Shown here piece by piece: positions 27,832 through 35,536 of a stretch of 35,916 bases of DNA; within the stretch, counting starts at the first letter, position 1, and every line of letters starts with the position of its first letter. The notes below the pieces were generated by a model that was not told the DNA's origin, did no database searches, and worked only from the letters and a program-made list of their open reading frames with translations. Source of the DNA: an uncultured Anaerolineae bacterium (GTDB lineage Bacteria > Chloroflexota > Anaerolineae > Anaerolineales > Villigracilaceae). Position numbers and translations under genes: made by a program. Location of the stretch: the NCBI GenBank assembly GCA_903854805.1, contig CAINXK010000109.1, positions 1 to 35,916 on the forward strand. Direction: 5' to 3'.

Positions 27832-29477
27832 AACATTTGCATATCGTTTGCAGATACCGCTCTAAATCAATGGAGCGCATGGTGGCGCCGCTGCTGGCTG
27901 ATAACTCACTGCCGAAGTTCTACCGGGTAACAGTCAGCGAAGAACCTGACCCGCAAGCCGACATTAACTATCACGTGCCCTGGCACTCACTGGTCAACCT
28001 TGAGATGGGCACATCGAAACACGTCATGCTGTACACGCACGTCAACCCGACTGATAAAACTGCGCTGGCTGATGCCTGCCAGCGAGCAGACAAGATCATC
28101 TGCATGAGTTTCACTGGACGGTCTGAGCTGGTCAGCATGGGCATTGATCCCGCCAAACTCTGGGTAGTTTACCCAGGCTCAAATGATTTCCACTTCCGGC
28201 GCCGGATTATTGGCGTGGTTGGGTTTGAGCAGCCGAACGGCCGCAAGCGCAGCCACATATTGTTAGATCTGGCCTGGCTGATGTCTGATAAAGATAAACA
28301 GGTGATGCAGATCGTCCTGATCGGAGCAGACTGGCAGCCACTGGCAGATAAGCTCAACAATACTGGGTTGGCCACGATTGTCAAAGAAATGATAGACGAT
28401 GATCAACTCAATGCGATTTATGGCGAGATGGATTGTTTGCTGGTGACCGGTTACGCAGAAGGCGGTCCGCTGCCATTCCTGGAAGCCTGGTCGAGCGGCG
28501 TCAAAGTGTTTTCGCCTGCTGTTGGATTTGCGGGTGATTTTCTGGATGCGGCCTCTACATATATATCCGTGGAAGACCTGATCAGCAAGCTGCATGGCTG
28601 GATCCACGAACCGCTCACCAATGCCTACCTGGCACACTCGCTGGACTGGACACAATACGCTGCAGAAACCGCACTGATAATTGGCAGCCTGTTTGGCGAT
28701 AGCGCCGAAATAACAGATGGGTGCGACCGGTACGCGCAATTATTACCCATCATTGCAGCCTGCCATGCCAAAACAATTGTTGAAATCGGGACGTGGAACG
28801 GTGGGCGAGCGGTCCAGATGATCCAGGCCGCGGCTGCACAATGGCCGATTGAAACCATCCGCTATATTGGTTTTGACCTGTTTGAGCAGCAGACCGGTGC
28901 GGATTACCGGGTGGAAGGCTCAAAGCAGGGCTGGCCAATCGATATTGTCTCAAAGCGGTTAGCCGCAACCCGCGCCAAGATTGATCTGCGCAGCGGGTAC
29001 ACCAGTCAGACTTTATCCAGCCAGGACGGCACGCTTAAAGCGGATTTTTATTTCATCGATGGCGGACACAGCCAGGCCACGATTGAGCACGACTGGAATA
29101 ACGTTTCCAATCTGATGGGCCAATCATCTGTTGTGGTATTTGATGATTTCTACTATGGTGAGCACCCAGACGGCTTGGGATGCAACCAGGTTATCAATCG
29201 CTTGGATGACCGCTGGGATGTCGAATATATGCCCGTTGTGACAGCCACGAACGGGCTCAAGATCGGAATGGTAAAGGTGAAATATGCCGATTTACGTTTA
29301 TACGGACGGGATCCATTCGCAGGATCAGCAGCATGCTATGACATCGAATCCAGAGATTGTCTGCCTGGTGTGCGGATTGACGATGCACCGCAAACCGCAA
29401 GCGACTCGGGTCAATTGGGGTGGATTGCCCCCACACTCATCCCACATGCGCAGCCCAGCCGTGCAGGCCATGATTGA
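27828..29477 (+). CDS. Fused glycosyltransferase and SAM methyltransferase
   Basis: A 549-aa protein from ATG 27828, which overlaps the previous gene's TGA. Residues 1-290 look like a GT-B fold (GT4-like): LWVVYPGSNDFHF then TGYAEGGPLPFLEAWSSGVK with the E-x7-E pattern. From about 310 a class I methyltransferase begins: IVEIGTWNGGRAVQMI (SAM-binding glycine motif), FDLFEQ, ADFYFIDGGHSQATIEHDWN and VVFDDFYYGEHPDGLG. After about residue 485 the sequence loses family character, which coincides with an overlapping gene in another frame from 29284. It probably adds and then methylates a sugar on the same target as the upstream GT. Confidence 0.8.
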   Translation: MKHLHIVCRYRSKSMERMVAPLLADNSLPKFYRVTVSEEPDPQADINYHVPWHSLVNLEMGTSKHVMLYTHVNPTDKTALADACQRADKIICMSFTGRSELVSMGIDPAKLWVVYPGSNDFHFRRRIIGVVGFEQPNGRKRSHILLDLAWLMSDKDKQVMQIVLIGADWQPLADKLNNTGLATIVKEMIDDDQLNAIYGEMDCLLVTGYAEGGPLPFLEAWSSGVKVFSPAVGFAGDFLDAASTYISVEDLISKLHGWIHEPLTNAYLAHSLDWTQYAAETALIIGSLFGDSAEITDGCDRYAQLLPIIAACHAKTIVEIGTWNGGRAVQMIQAAAAQWPIETIRYIGFDLFEQQTGADYRVEGSKQGWPIDIVSKRLAATRAKIDLRSGYTSQTLSSQDGTLKADFYFIDGGHSQATIEHDWNNVSNLMGQSSVVVFDDFYYGEHPDGLGCNQVINRLDDRWDVEYMPVVTATNGLKIGMVKVKYADLRLYGRDPFAGSAACYDIESRDCLPGVRIDDAPQTASDSGQLGWIAPTLIPHAQPSRAGHD

Positions 29478-29553
29478 CCACGCGGACGAAAGCCGCGAAC
29501 ATTTTCAGGCCACATCAGACAGCAACCCATTCAACGAATTTTCAACGAAATAA
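29284..29553 (+). CDS. FmdB-like zinc-ribbon protein overlapping the fusion gene
   Basis: An 89-aa protein that starts MPIYVYTDG and has CLVCG (VCLVCGLTMHRKPQATRV), like FmdB-type zinc ribbons, although the first Cys pair of that family is replaced. Residues 45-70 (GGLPPHSSHMRSPAVQAMID) are typical of phage members of this kind. It overlaps the fusion gene by 194 nt in another frame, which is unusually long. AAAGGTG lies 4 nt before the ATG. Both frames look open; I believe this is the true coding frame in the overlap. Confidence 0.65.
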   Translation: MPIYVYTDGIHSQDQQHAMTSNPEIVCLVCGLTMHRKPQATRVNWGGLPPHSSHMRSPAVQAMIDHADESREHFQATSDSNPFNEFSTK

Positions 29554-29569
29554 TATTAGGAGTGCGACT

Positions 29570-29857
29570 ATGAACGATAAAACTGCAAAACCAGCCACGT
29601 ACACAGCCTTTGAAGATTTCACCTTCAAGTACAACCGTAAAACATACAGCGGGAAAAAAGGGGAACCATTTACGCCCCCAGAAGATTACCAAGAAATTGG
29701 ATCTGAGCCCGACATGCGGAACATCAATAAACGATCAACCCCGCTCGGAATAAAATTCCAATATCCGACTTACATAAAGACGGTCAACGAGGAAAAGGGC
29801 GAAGAAACAGAATTAGAAATCCCGCATTTTATGACCTTACCACTCACAAGGAGTTAA
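29570..29857 (+). CDS. 95-aa hypothetical structural-module protein
   Basis: I use ATG 29570 with AGGAG 7 nt upstream; the frame extends to 29474 without a better start. The protein starts MNDKTAKPATYTAFEDFTFK and includes RKTYSGKKGEPFTPPEDYQE and IKFQYPTYIK, consistent with a small beta fold. It lies between the zinc ribbon and the connector genes, so a head-tail or decoration role is possible. No family named. Confidence 0.65.
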   Translation: MNDKTAKPATYTAFEDFTFKYNRKTYSGKKGEPFTPPEDYQEIGSEPDMRNINKRSTPLGIKFQYPTYIKTVNEEKGEETELEIPHFMTLPLTRS

Positions 29858-29859
29858 AC

Positions 29860-30171
29860 ATGTCATTCTCAAGAAATGCCCCTGCAGGATTGATTTCCCA
29901 TGGGTTTCAGAAAATCACCCTGAACTCTACGGCCACATCTCTGAACACCACCTGTATTGGTGGGTCTACCGTTTGGTTGTCCGTTGAAGCTCAGAGTGTA
30001 CGTTTGACGTTTGACGGCAGCACACCAGCTGCATCGACCGGTGTGCTGCTGCTGGCAGCCAACAGTCCCTACTGGTTTGAAGGTATTGACAGCACTAAGC
30101 TCAAGATCGCAAGAGCCGCAGGTGGTGCAATTGTCAATCTCATGTCGTTTAAGCGAGTTGGAGAGCAGTAA
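29860..30171 (+). CDS. 103-aa beta-rich structural protein
   Basis: Low-charge Ser/Thr/Ala-rich protein (MSFSRNAPAGLISHGFQKIT, VWLSVEAQSVRLTFDGSTPA, GVLLLAANSPYWFEGID) with the look of a small virion beta-sandwich. AAGGAG lies 6 nt before the ATG. Its stop overlaps the next ATG (TAATG). Similar small proteins sit between capsid and connector genes in siphoviruses. Role inferred from composition and order. Confidence 0.65.
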   Translation: MSFSRNAPAGLISHGFQKITLNSTATSLNTTCIGGSTVWLSVEAQSVRLTFDGSTPAASTGVLLLAANSPYWFEGIDSTKLKIARAAGGAIVNLMSFKRVGEQ

Positions 30172-30713
30172 TGTCTTTGAGAGCCGATAGCTATTCCAGC
30201 ACCGGCGAGGTCAAAGCCTTCACCCGCCATCTATTGGCCGGGCAGAGTAATTTCAATTCGACCACCCGCCCAACTCTGACCGACCTTGAACATTTTATAG
30301 ACCGGGTTTCGGGCGTGCTGAATGTTTCCCTGGCTCAAAGCGGCTTCTTGCCAACTAATTTTAGAGTTAACTCAACTGCCAAGCTGATGGGTGACGATTG
30401 GGTCACAACCCAGGCAGTCAAGTACACCGAGTTGACCCAGCGTGGCACCGGTTACAGCGAGGCGGATGGCAGCCGGATTGGCGCATTCAACGGGCTGTAC
30501 AAGGCCGCTGCTGATTTCATCGATGCCAATAAGCTAGGATTGCAGCGCATTGGCGTGCCACAAACCTTCAAGTTGAGCGATGGATTGCAATTTACCGGGT
30601 TGGATGCCAAATCAATGCGTGCGGATCCGCAGGATGACACATTGGCACAGCCTGATTTCTCGCGTAACCAATTTGACTTCCCGACCATCAACACAGACCT
30701 GGAACGCGAATGA
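30171..30713 (+). CDS. Head-tail connector protein, gp6-like
   Basis: A 180-aa mostly helical protein with an early EVKAFTRHLLAGQSNF, then TLTDLEHFIDRVSGVLNVSL and a long final disordered acidic end. The helical N-terminal domain before a tail terminator gene is the pattern of gp6/gp15-type adaptors that bridge the portal ring. The stop overlaps the next ATG. Not a strong sequence match; the assignment relies on order and helix pattern. Confidence 0.6.
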   Translation: MSLRADSYSSTGEVKAFTRHLLAGQSNFNSTTRPTLTDLEHFIDRVSGVLNVSLAQSGFLPTNFRVNSTAKLMGDDWVTTQAVKYTELTQRGTGYSEADGSRIGAFNGLYKAAADFIDANKLGLQRIGVPQTFKLSDGLQFTGLDAKSMRADPQDDTLAQPDFSRNQFDFPTINTDLERE

Positions 30714-31147
30714 GTTACTCATCTGGCGAAGCCCTGATCTTGACCCAGGCGCAATCCGTGACCGGTTTCACATCGGCCAACACCGCGCGCGCATCCTGGC
30801 AAATCCTGAATAGTGGCGCGTCTGATCATTACGCCATTATCAAGCCAGGCACATTCAGTTCAGATCCGGATAATAATTTCACCTGGATCAATCGCACGGT
30901 TATCCAGGTCTGGCAGTTTTACCAGGACGATGGCACCAGTTCAACCAACCTGCAGGGATATGTGGCTGCCGTCAAAGACCGCTTTACGAAATACCGAAAA
31001 CTGGGATCAACATCCATTATAGACAGCCGGGTAATCGGCGGATCTGAAATGCAAGAACGCTGGTCCAAAGACGGCGCCCTGGTCTGGTTATCGCAAGATG
31101 TAATCATCGAATGGCTCGAACAGGAGATTGTGACGTATGCCGAATAA
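30710..31147 (+). CDS. Tail completion / tail terminator-like protein
   Basis: A 145-aa protein: N-terminal strand, then FTWINRTVIQVWQFYQDDGT, a helix AAVKDRFTKYRKLGS and a C-terminal WLSQDVIIEWLEQEIVTYAE. Proteins of this size before the major tail protein usually cap the tail tube and join it to the head. The fold-like pattern (strand, helix, strand) fits, but no diagnostic motif is visible. ATG overlaps the connector stop. Confidence 0.6.
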   Translation: MSYSSGEALILTQAQSVTGFTSANTARASWQILNSGASDHYAIIKPGTFSSDPDNNFTWINRTVIQVWQFYQDDGTSSTNLQGYVAAVKDRFTKYRKLGSTSIIDSRVIGGSEMQERWSKDGALVWLSQDVIIEWLEQEIVTYAE

Positions 31148-31265
31148 AAAACCAGATTCGACCGAGCGCGGAAAGCTGATCACTCAGGTTGAGAACGCAG
31201 AACGGCGCGGGCATTATGACACTGCGCATCACGACATGCTCAAGACTTTACTCGAGGAGAAATAA
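31137..31265 (+). CDS. 42-aa charged hypothetical protein
   Basis: ATG 31137 lies inside the end of the previous gene and GTG-ACG precedes it; the frame ends at TAA 31263-31265, within the AGGAG region of the next gene. The product (MPNKKPDSTERGKLITQVEN, then AERRGHYDTAHHDMLKTLLE) is polar and helical. Tight packing on both sides supports it as a real small gene. Function unknown. Confidence 0.55.
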   Translation: MPNKKPDSTERGKLITQVENAERRGHYDTAHHDMLKTLLEEK

Positions 31266-31268
31266 TCA

Positions 31269-31682
31269 ATGGCAAACACAACGTACAAGGACATGGGTTT
31301 TCGGTTGGATGGCGCAGCTAGCACACTGGTTGATATCAAAAGTTACATCAATCAGCAGGACCTCAAACGCGCGCTCGATCTGATCGAAGACACCTCAATG
31401 GGCAGCTCGAATCGCTCATACATTCCCGGTTTGGCTGGCACAACCCTGTCAATCAATGGCATGGTCAACACCACGACAGATAGCATATTTGGCCCGCTGA
31501 TCGCAGCTGCTACCAGTGTATCTAAAACCGTGGAGTGGAAGGCCCATACTGCTCGTTATTACAACGGTGAGTGCTACCTGACCGGTGTACAGTACAGCGG
31601 CCGCATCAACAGCCTGCAGACGTTTTCTGCCAATCTGACCATTGACGACGCGGTCAATCGCACCTCTGTGGCGTTATCGTAG
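31269..31682 (+). CDS. Major tail protein
   Basis: A 137-aa protein with TYKDMGFRLDGAASTLVDIK, then AGTTLSINGMVNTTTDSIFG, WKAHTARYYNGECYLTGVQY and a final FSANLTIDDAVNRTSVAL. The strand-rich layout ending in a tube-forming beta pattern fits siphovirus tail tube proteins of the short type. It stands directly before the tail chaperone pair and tape measure, the standard position. AGGAG lies before the ATG. Confidence 0.82.
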   Translation: MANTTYKDMGFRLDGAASTLVDIKSYINQQDLKRALDLIEDTSMGSSNRSYIPGLAGTTLSINGMVNTTTDSIFGPLIAAATSVSKTVEWKAHTARYYNGECYLTGVQYSGRINSLQTFSANLTIDDAVNRTSVALS

Positions 31683-31687
31683 GCAAT

Positions 31688-31978
31688 ATGCAATTTACCA
31701 GGACCAATCCGAGTGCGCGTTTTACGGTCCCTGACAAAGTCACAGTCAGGCAGCAATTAGAGTATTTTTCGGAAGCACGCGTGCCCAACCGGCCCATTTT
31801 TGAGCGGTTATGGTTGGGTGCCGTGCCCCTGATCACAGATTGGCAATGTGAGATCATGCCGGACTGCCAGACCAACCTGGACGATGTTACAAACCCGGAT
31901 GTTACCAATCTGCTGATCTGGGCTGGCGTCAAAGTCAAGGAGCATATTGACGGGTTAGAAGTTATCCCAAAAAACTAA
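31688..31978 (+). CDS. Tail assembly chaperone, short (gpG-like) form
   Basis: A 96-aa protein between the major tail protein and tape measure, the place of lambda G. It contains FTVPDKVTVRQQLEYFSEAR, WLGAVPLITDWQCEIMPD and a hydrophobic end (LLIWAGVKVKEHIDGLEVIP). The last codons are CCA AAA AAC TAA, carrying a -1 slippery heptamer just before the stop. Short and long forms together coat the tape measure protein during tail assembly. Confidence 0.85.
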   Translation: MQFTRTNPSARFTVPDKVTVRQQLEYFSEARVPNRPIFERLWLGAVPLITDWQCEIMPDCQTNLDDVTNPDVTNLLIWAGVKVKEHIDGLEVIPKN

Positions 31979-32256
31979 TTGCGGCGGTAGTCGCCTGTTA
32001 CGAAGGGGACGAACCGCCGCCAGCGCCTTTGTCATTGGGCTGGCAGTGTGAACGGTGGCACGCCTTACCGAACGTAGGCGGCATGATGGACCAGGATTAT
32101 CAACTGATGCGTTACATGACTTCCTGCATCAACATCTACAATGCCATTTCTCACCTGCGCAACCTACACGGTGATCAGATCCACAGCCTGAGCGATGGCG
32201 AACGTGACATTCTGCACTTGCTCGTAAAAATGGGACTCATATTCAATGGCCAGTAA
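31688..32256 (+). CDS. Tail assembly chaperone, frameshifted long (gpGT-like) form
   Basis: A -1 shift at A AAA AAC (31969-31975) lets ribosomes bypass TAA at 31976 and continue from CTA 31975 in the frame that ends at 32256. The product would be 189 aa: the 96-aa G part plus 93 residues beginning LIAAVVACYEGDEPPPAPLS and including LGWQCERWHALPNVGGMMDQ. A 7-bp stem, GCGGCGG (31981-31987) with CCGCCGC (32014-32020), starts 5 nt after the slippery site. The downstream frame has no ribosome site or ATG near its start. This is the classical G/GT arrangement. Confidence 0.88.
31969..32020 (+). promoter_or_regulatory. Programmed -1 frameshift signal
   Basis: Slippery heptamer A AAA AAC at 31969-31975 in register with the gpG frame, a 5-nt spacer that includes the stop codon, and a GC stem (31981-31987 with 32014-32020), whose loop can extend the pairing (GTC/GAC and CC/GG). 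All three parts match known -1 frameshift signals. Confidence 0.85.
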
Positions 32257-34003
32257 AGTCGAATACATTATTACGGCAACCGATGACGCATCTGCAACCA
32301 TTAATAAAGTCAATGGTGAGCTGGGTGTTTCTGAAAAACAAATCAGCAAAGTGGGGGCAGAGAGTAAAAACACCAGCATGACGTGGGCAGATTTGAACGG
32401 CGCAGTCGCTCTGGGGAAGGAAGCCTTTGCAGTCGTCAACCAGGTTATAGACCAGACAATAGGCAAATTTCAGATTTATGCTCAACAGGTCAGAGATCTG
32501 AGTGTTATCAGCGGTCAAAACTCCCAGGATACATCCCGATTTATTCAGGTTCTTGACGATTTTCGAGTATCGGCAGAGGACGCCACAGCCGCAACCAAAG
32601 CCCTGACCCGTCAGGGCCTGGCGCCAAACATTGACACACTGGCCAGCTTATCAGACCAATACCTGGCCATCACGGACACGCAACAGCGAAATGAGTTTGT
32701 ACTCAAAAACCTGGGTAAAGCGGGCCTGGAATGGAACCAGGTATTGCAGCAGGGCAGCTCGGCTTTGCGCGAAAACGCAGCTGGCCAAAATGCAGGATTG
32801 ATATTGTCACAGGAAATGTTAGACCGCGCCGAGCGCTTGCGTGTTGCCCAGGATAATTTGACGGACAGCACGGACGCACTGACATTTTCGATCTCCGAAG
32901 ACATGGTGCCAGCGCTGACTGGTTTGGTAAATTGGCTAAATGCAGGCGCCGAGGGTTGGTCACACTTCTTCAAGGGGCGTCAGGAACAATTACAAATCGA
33001 AACAGCCATGAACGCCATCTTAAAACAACAAGGTCTTTCGATGGCAGAGGGGCGAGAGCCCATGCACGGATTGACCAAAGCTACAAATGACCAGGTAGAA
33101 GCGGCCAGAGCTCAGGCTGTGGAGCAATGGAAAGCCAACGATGCAATTAGCAACTCAGTAACATCTAATAAGGCAGCGACTATCAGCGCTGAAGAATTAG
33201 CAGCTGCACAGCAAAAAGTGTCCGACATCAACAACAAGCTGGTATCCGCGATCGGCAGCTTGCAAACAGCAGATGACGCGTACACCAGAAATGCCAAAGG
33301 CCTGGCTAACCAGCGCATTGATATGGAAACCGCTTATTCGGATGCCAAATCCCGCGGGTACGAAAAAACTGTTGGTGAATACAAAGGCTATGAAGAAAAG
33401 ATCGCTGGACTAAAAGAGAAAGAGGCCGATCTGGCAGCTGAACGGGATAAGCAAACGCTACAATTTATCTCGAACATGCTCTTGCAAAAACTGCAAGTGG
33501 ACGGCATGACAGATAAAGAATTTGAAGCGTTTGCCAAACAGCAAAAAGCCTGGGGACTATGGTCAGATGATACTGTGGCAAAAGCCCAAAAAGCCTGGTT
33601 GGAAACAGATAAGATTACGGCCTCGATTAATGCCATCCCAGACGATAAGACGCTAAACTTCACGACCCGTTATACAGTCCAGGGCTACTCAACCGCCAGC
33701 AATGCGCCGGTATTCCACGGCGACTCCCCAGGGGAACGCCGCAGCAATGCCGCGGGTGGGTCATTTATGATCCCGGAAAGTTACGGCAACGAAGGATTCC
33801 GGATGGGGAACGGCGATACGGCCTCGGGCGGTGAGTTGATCACGATAACGCCCAAAGGCCAGCAGGGAGCCACCGGTGGTAGTACGACTGTAAACTTAAA
33901 CGTCAGCGTCAACGGCAGCGGATTGCTGCCTGATCCACAGGAAACAGCCCGCCAGCTGCTGCCAGCGCTAAAAATTGCTATGCGCGAAGTGGGGGTGTTG
34001 TAA
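32246..34003 (+). CDS. Tape measure protein
   Basis: A 585-aa protein that sets tail length. It is mostly helical, rich in Ala, Gln and Asn, with coiled-coil segments (residues about 300-420: EELAAAQQKVSDINNKL, YEEKIAGLKEKEADLAAERD), then a Gly/Ser/Thr-rich C-terminal part. Near the N-terminus, SVISGQNSQDTSRFIQVLDD and MVPALTGLVNWL resemble phage tape measure domains. At about 0.15 nm per residue the tail would be near 90 nm (inference). The ATG lies within the end of the chaperone frame. Its stop overlaps the next ATG. Confidence 0.88.
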   Translation: MASKVEYIITATDDASATINKVNGELGVSEKQISKVGAESKNTSMTWADLNGAVALGKEAFAVVNQVIDQTIGKFQIYAQQVRDLSVISGQNSQDTSRFIQVLDDFRVSAEDATAATKALTRQGLAPNIDTLASLSDQYLAITDTQQRNEFVLKNLGKAGLEWNQVLQQGSSALRENAAGQNAGLILSQEMLDRAERLRVAQDNLTDSTDALTFSISEDMVPALTGLVNWLNAGAEGWSHFFKGRQEQLQIETAMNAILKQQGLSMAEGREPMHGLTKATNDQVEAARAQAVEQWKANDAISNSVTSNKAATISAEELAAAQQKVSDINNKLVSAIGSLQTADDAYTRNAKGLANQRIDMETAYSDAKSRGYEKTVGEYKGYEEKIAGLKEKEADLAAERDKQTLQFISNMLLQKLQVDGMTDKEFEAFAKQQKAWGLWSDDTVAKAQKAWLETDKITASINAIPDDKTLNFTTRYTVQGYSTASNAPVFHGDSPGERRSNAAGGSFMIPESYGNEGFRMGNGDTASGGELITITPKGQQGATGGSTTVNLNVSVNGSGLLPDPQETARQLLPALKIAMREVGVL

Positions 34004-35535
34004 TGGCCCGCTGGGGAGAATTTAAGTACAACTCTAAGACAAAGTGGGGAGCCACGCCGACCCATCGCAGATTGACCTGGGGCGTGTTGATCGACTGGAG
34101 CAACGATGGTACCTATTCATACGGCAATGAGAATTTACACGTACTGGAAATGAACGTGCGCCGCGGGCGCGAATCGTTCATGCAATCCGGTGGAGCTGGC
34201 TTTCAGCGCCGATTTGCAGGCAATACCAGGATTACGTTGCGCAACAATGACAAACGATATGACCCATTTAACATATCTGGCCCGCTGTACGGCAAGCTGG
34301 AGCAAAATCAAAAAGTAAAAATCATTGTCAAGGACGAATCTACCGGGACAATTTACCCGATATTCTTTGGGCGCATAGATGATATTCGGCCTAATTACGG
34401 TGTGCTGTCCACTGTCACCCTAACAGCCTCAGACGCGATCACATCGCTATCCAAGGGCGTTATTAATACCAGCAGCGTATCTTTGGCAGTCCAATATGAT
34501 CAGGCCGTATCCAATTTACTGACCGCATTCGGCTGGACGGATGCAATCGATATCGACACTAGCTCGCTGGATAGCATGTCGTACTGGTGGGGAGATGGCA
34601 CCAGCGCATACAACCAATTGTGCAACCTGACGGATGCAGTCATAGGTAATTTTTACGTTTCCGCCGATGGCACCGCTACCTATCGCCCCCGGATTGTAGA
34701 TGACACAATTGGCCTGACGTTTACCGATGCGGACGTTTTGTGGGAATGGAATGTACGCTCTCCGAGCCCGCGCGAGACCATTAAAAACAGGGTCCAGGTC
34801 TATGCGCGAGCGCGCAAATCGGTGGCCAGCGCCACTCTCTGGACGATGGGAGATATACCCTACATCCCGGCGGGCGAGAGCCGCACTATTTGGGCTCAAT
34901 TTTCGTATAACGCAGAAAACGTGCCAGCCACAACAATTACACCGCCAGCTGCAACTACAGATTATGCGATGTCCACAGTGAGTGGCGGCGGTGGGACTGA
35001 TCTAACTGCCTCATTTACAGTTGCGACAACGAATTTCAGCACTACGGCAAAATTAGTTGTCACAAATGGCAGCGCGTTGGGTGGATACGTCAATCTACTA
35101 AAATTGCGCGGGACGGTCATCGTATCTGACAACTATACCTACAGCGAGGCCAGTGATCCCACCAGTATCGCAAATTATGGCGAGCGCTTATTTACGGTCC
35201 AGTCGGACTGGCTGCAGTCTGCAACCTATGCGATTTCACAGGCCAACACGGTGTTAGGTTTGTTGGATACTCCCCGCTATTATCCACAGTTTATGCTGCG
35301 TGGGAAACCGTCCCAGCAGTTTTCCGCTGAATTAAATATGCTGGTGGCGATCTCGCTGCTCACAATTGGTTTAGGCGCCAACATGCGCATCGGGTACATC
35401 GAACATAATGTGCGGTTTGCCCAGGCAGGCGGCAATATATGCGACACGCTGCTGTATTTCGAGCCTAATTTTTCCAGCGGCACTGGTGGGACATCTACCG
35501 TGCCCGTTACGATCCCATTTATTGCAGGAGCTTAA
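34003..35535 (+). CDS. Distal tail / baseplate hub-like protein
   Basis: A 510-aa protein directly after the tape measure. The N-terminal 130 residues (MARWGEFKYNSKTKWGATPT, then VDWSNDGTY-type strands, RRGRESFMQSGGAGFQRRFAG, then IFFGRIDDIRP) fit a Dit/Tal-type domain that closes the tail tube. The middle has VLTAFGWTDAIDID and strand-rich segments, and the last third Thr/Ser-rich beta repeats. No protease or lysozyme motif is seen. The fold assignment is by position and domain style. ATG overlaps the preceding stop (TAATG). Confidence 0.75.
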   Translation: MARWGEFKYNSKTKWGATPTHRRLTWGVLIDWSNDGTYSYGNENLHVLEMNVRRGRESFMQSGGAGFQRRFAGNTRITLRNNDKRYDPFNISGPLYGKLEQNQKVKIIVKDESTGTIYPIFFGRIDDIRPNYGVLSTVTLTASDAITSLSKGVINTSSVSLAVQYDQAVSNLLTAFGWTDAIDIDTSSLDSMSYWWGDGTSAYNQLCNLTDAVIGNFYVSADGTATYRPRIVDDTIGLTFTDADVLWEWNVRSPSPRETIKNRVQVYARARKSVASATLWTMGDIPYIPAGESRTIWAQFSYNAENVPATTITPPAATTDYAMSTVSGGGGTDLTASFTVATTNFSTTAKLVVTNGSALGGYVNLLKLRGTVIVSDNYTYSEASDPTSIANYGERLFTVQSDWLQSATYAISQANTVLGLLDTPRYYPQFMLRGKPSQQFSAELNMLVAISLLTIGLGANMRIGYIEHNVRFAQAGGNICDTLLYFEPNFSSGTGGTSTVPVTIPFIAGA

Positions 35536-35536
35536 C

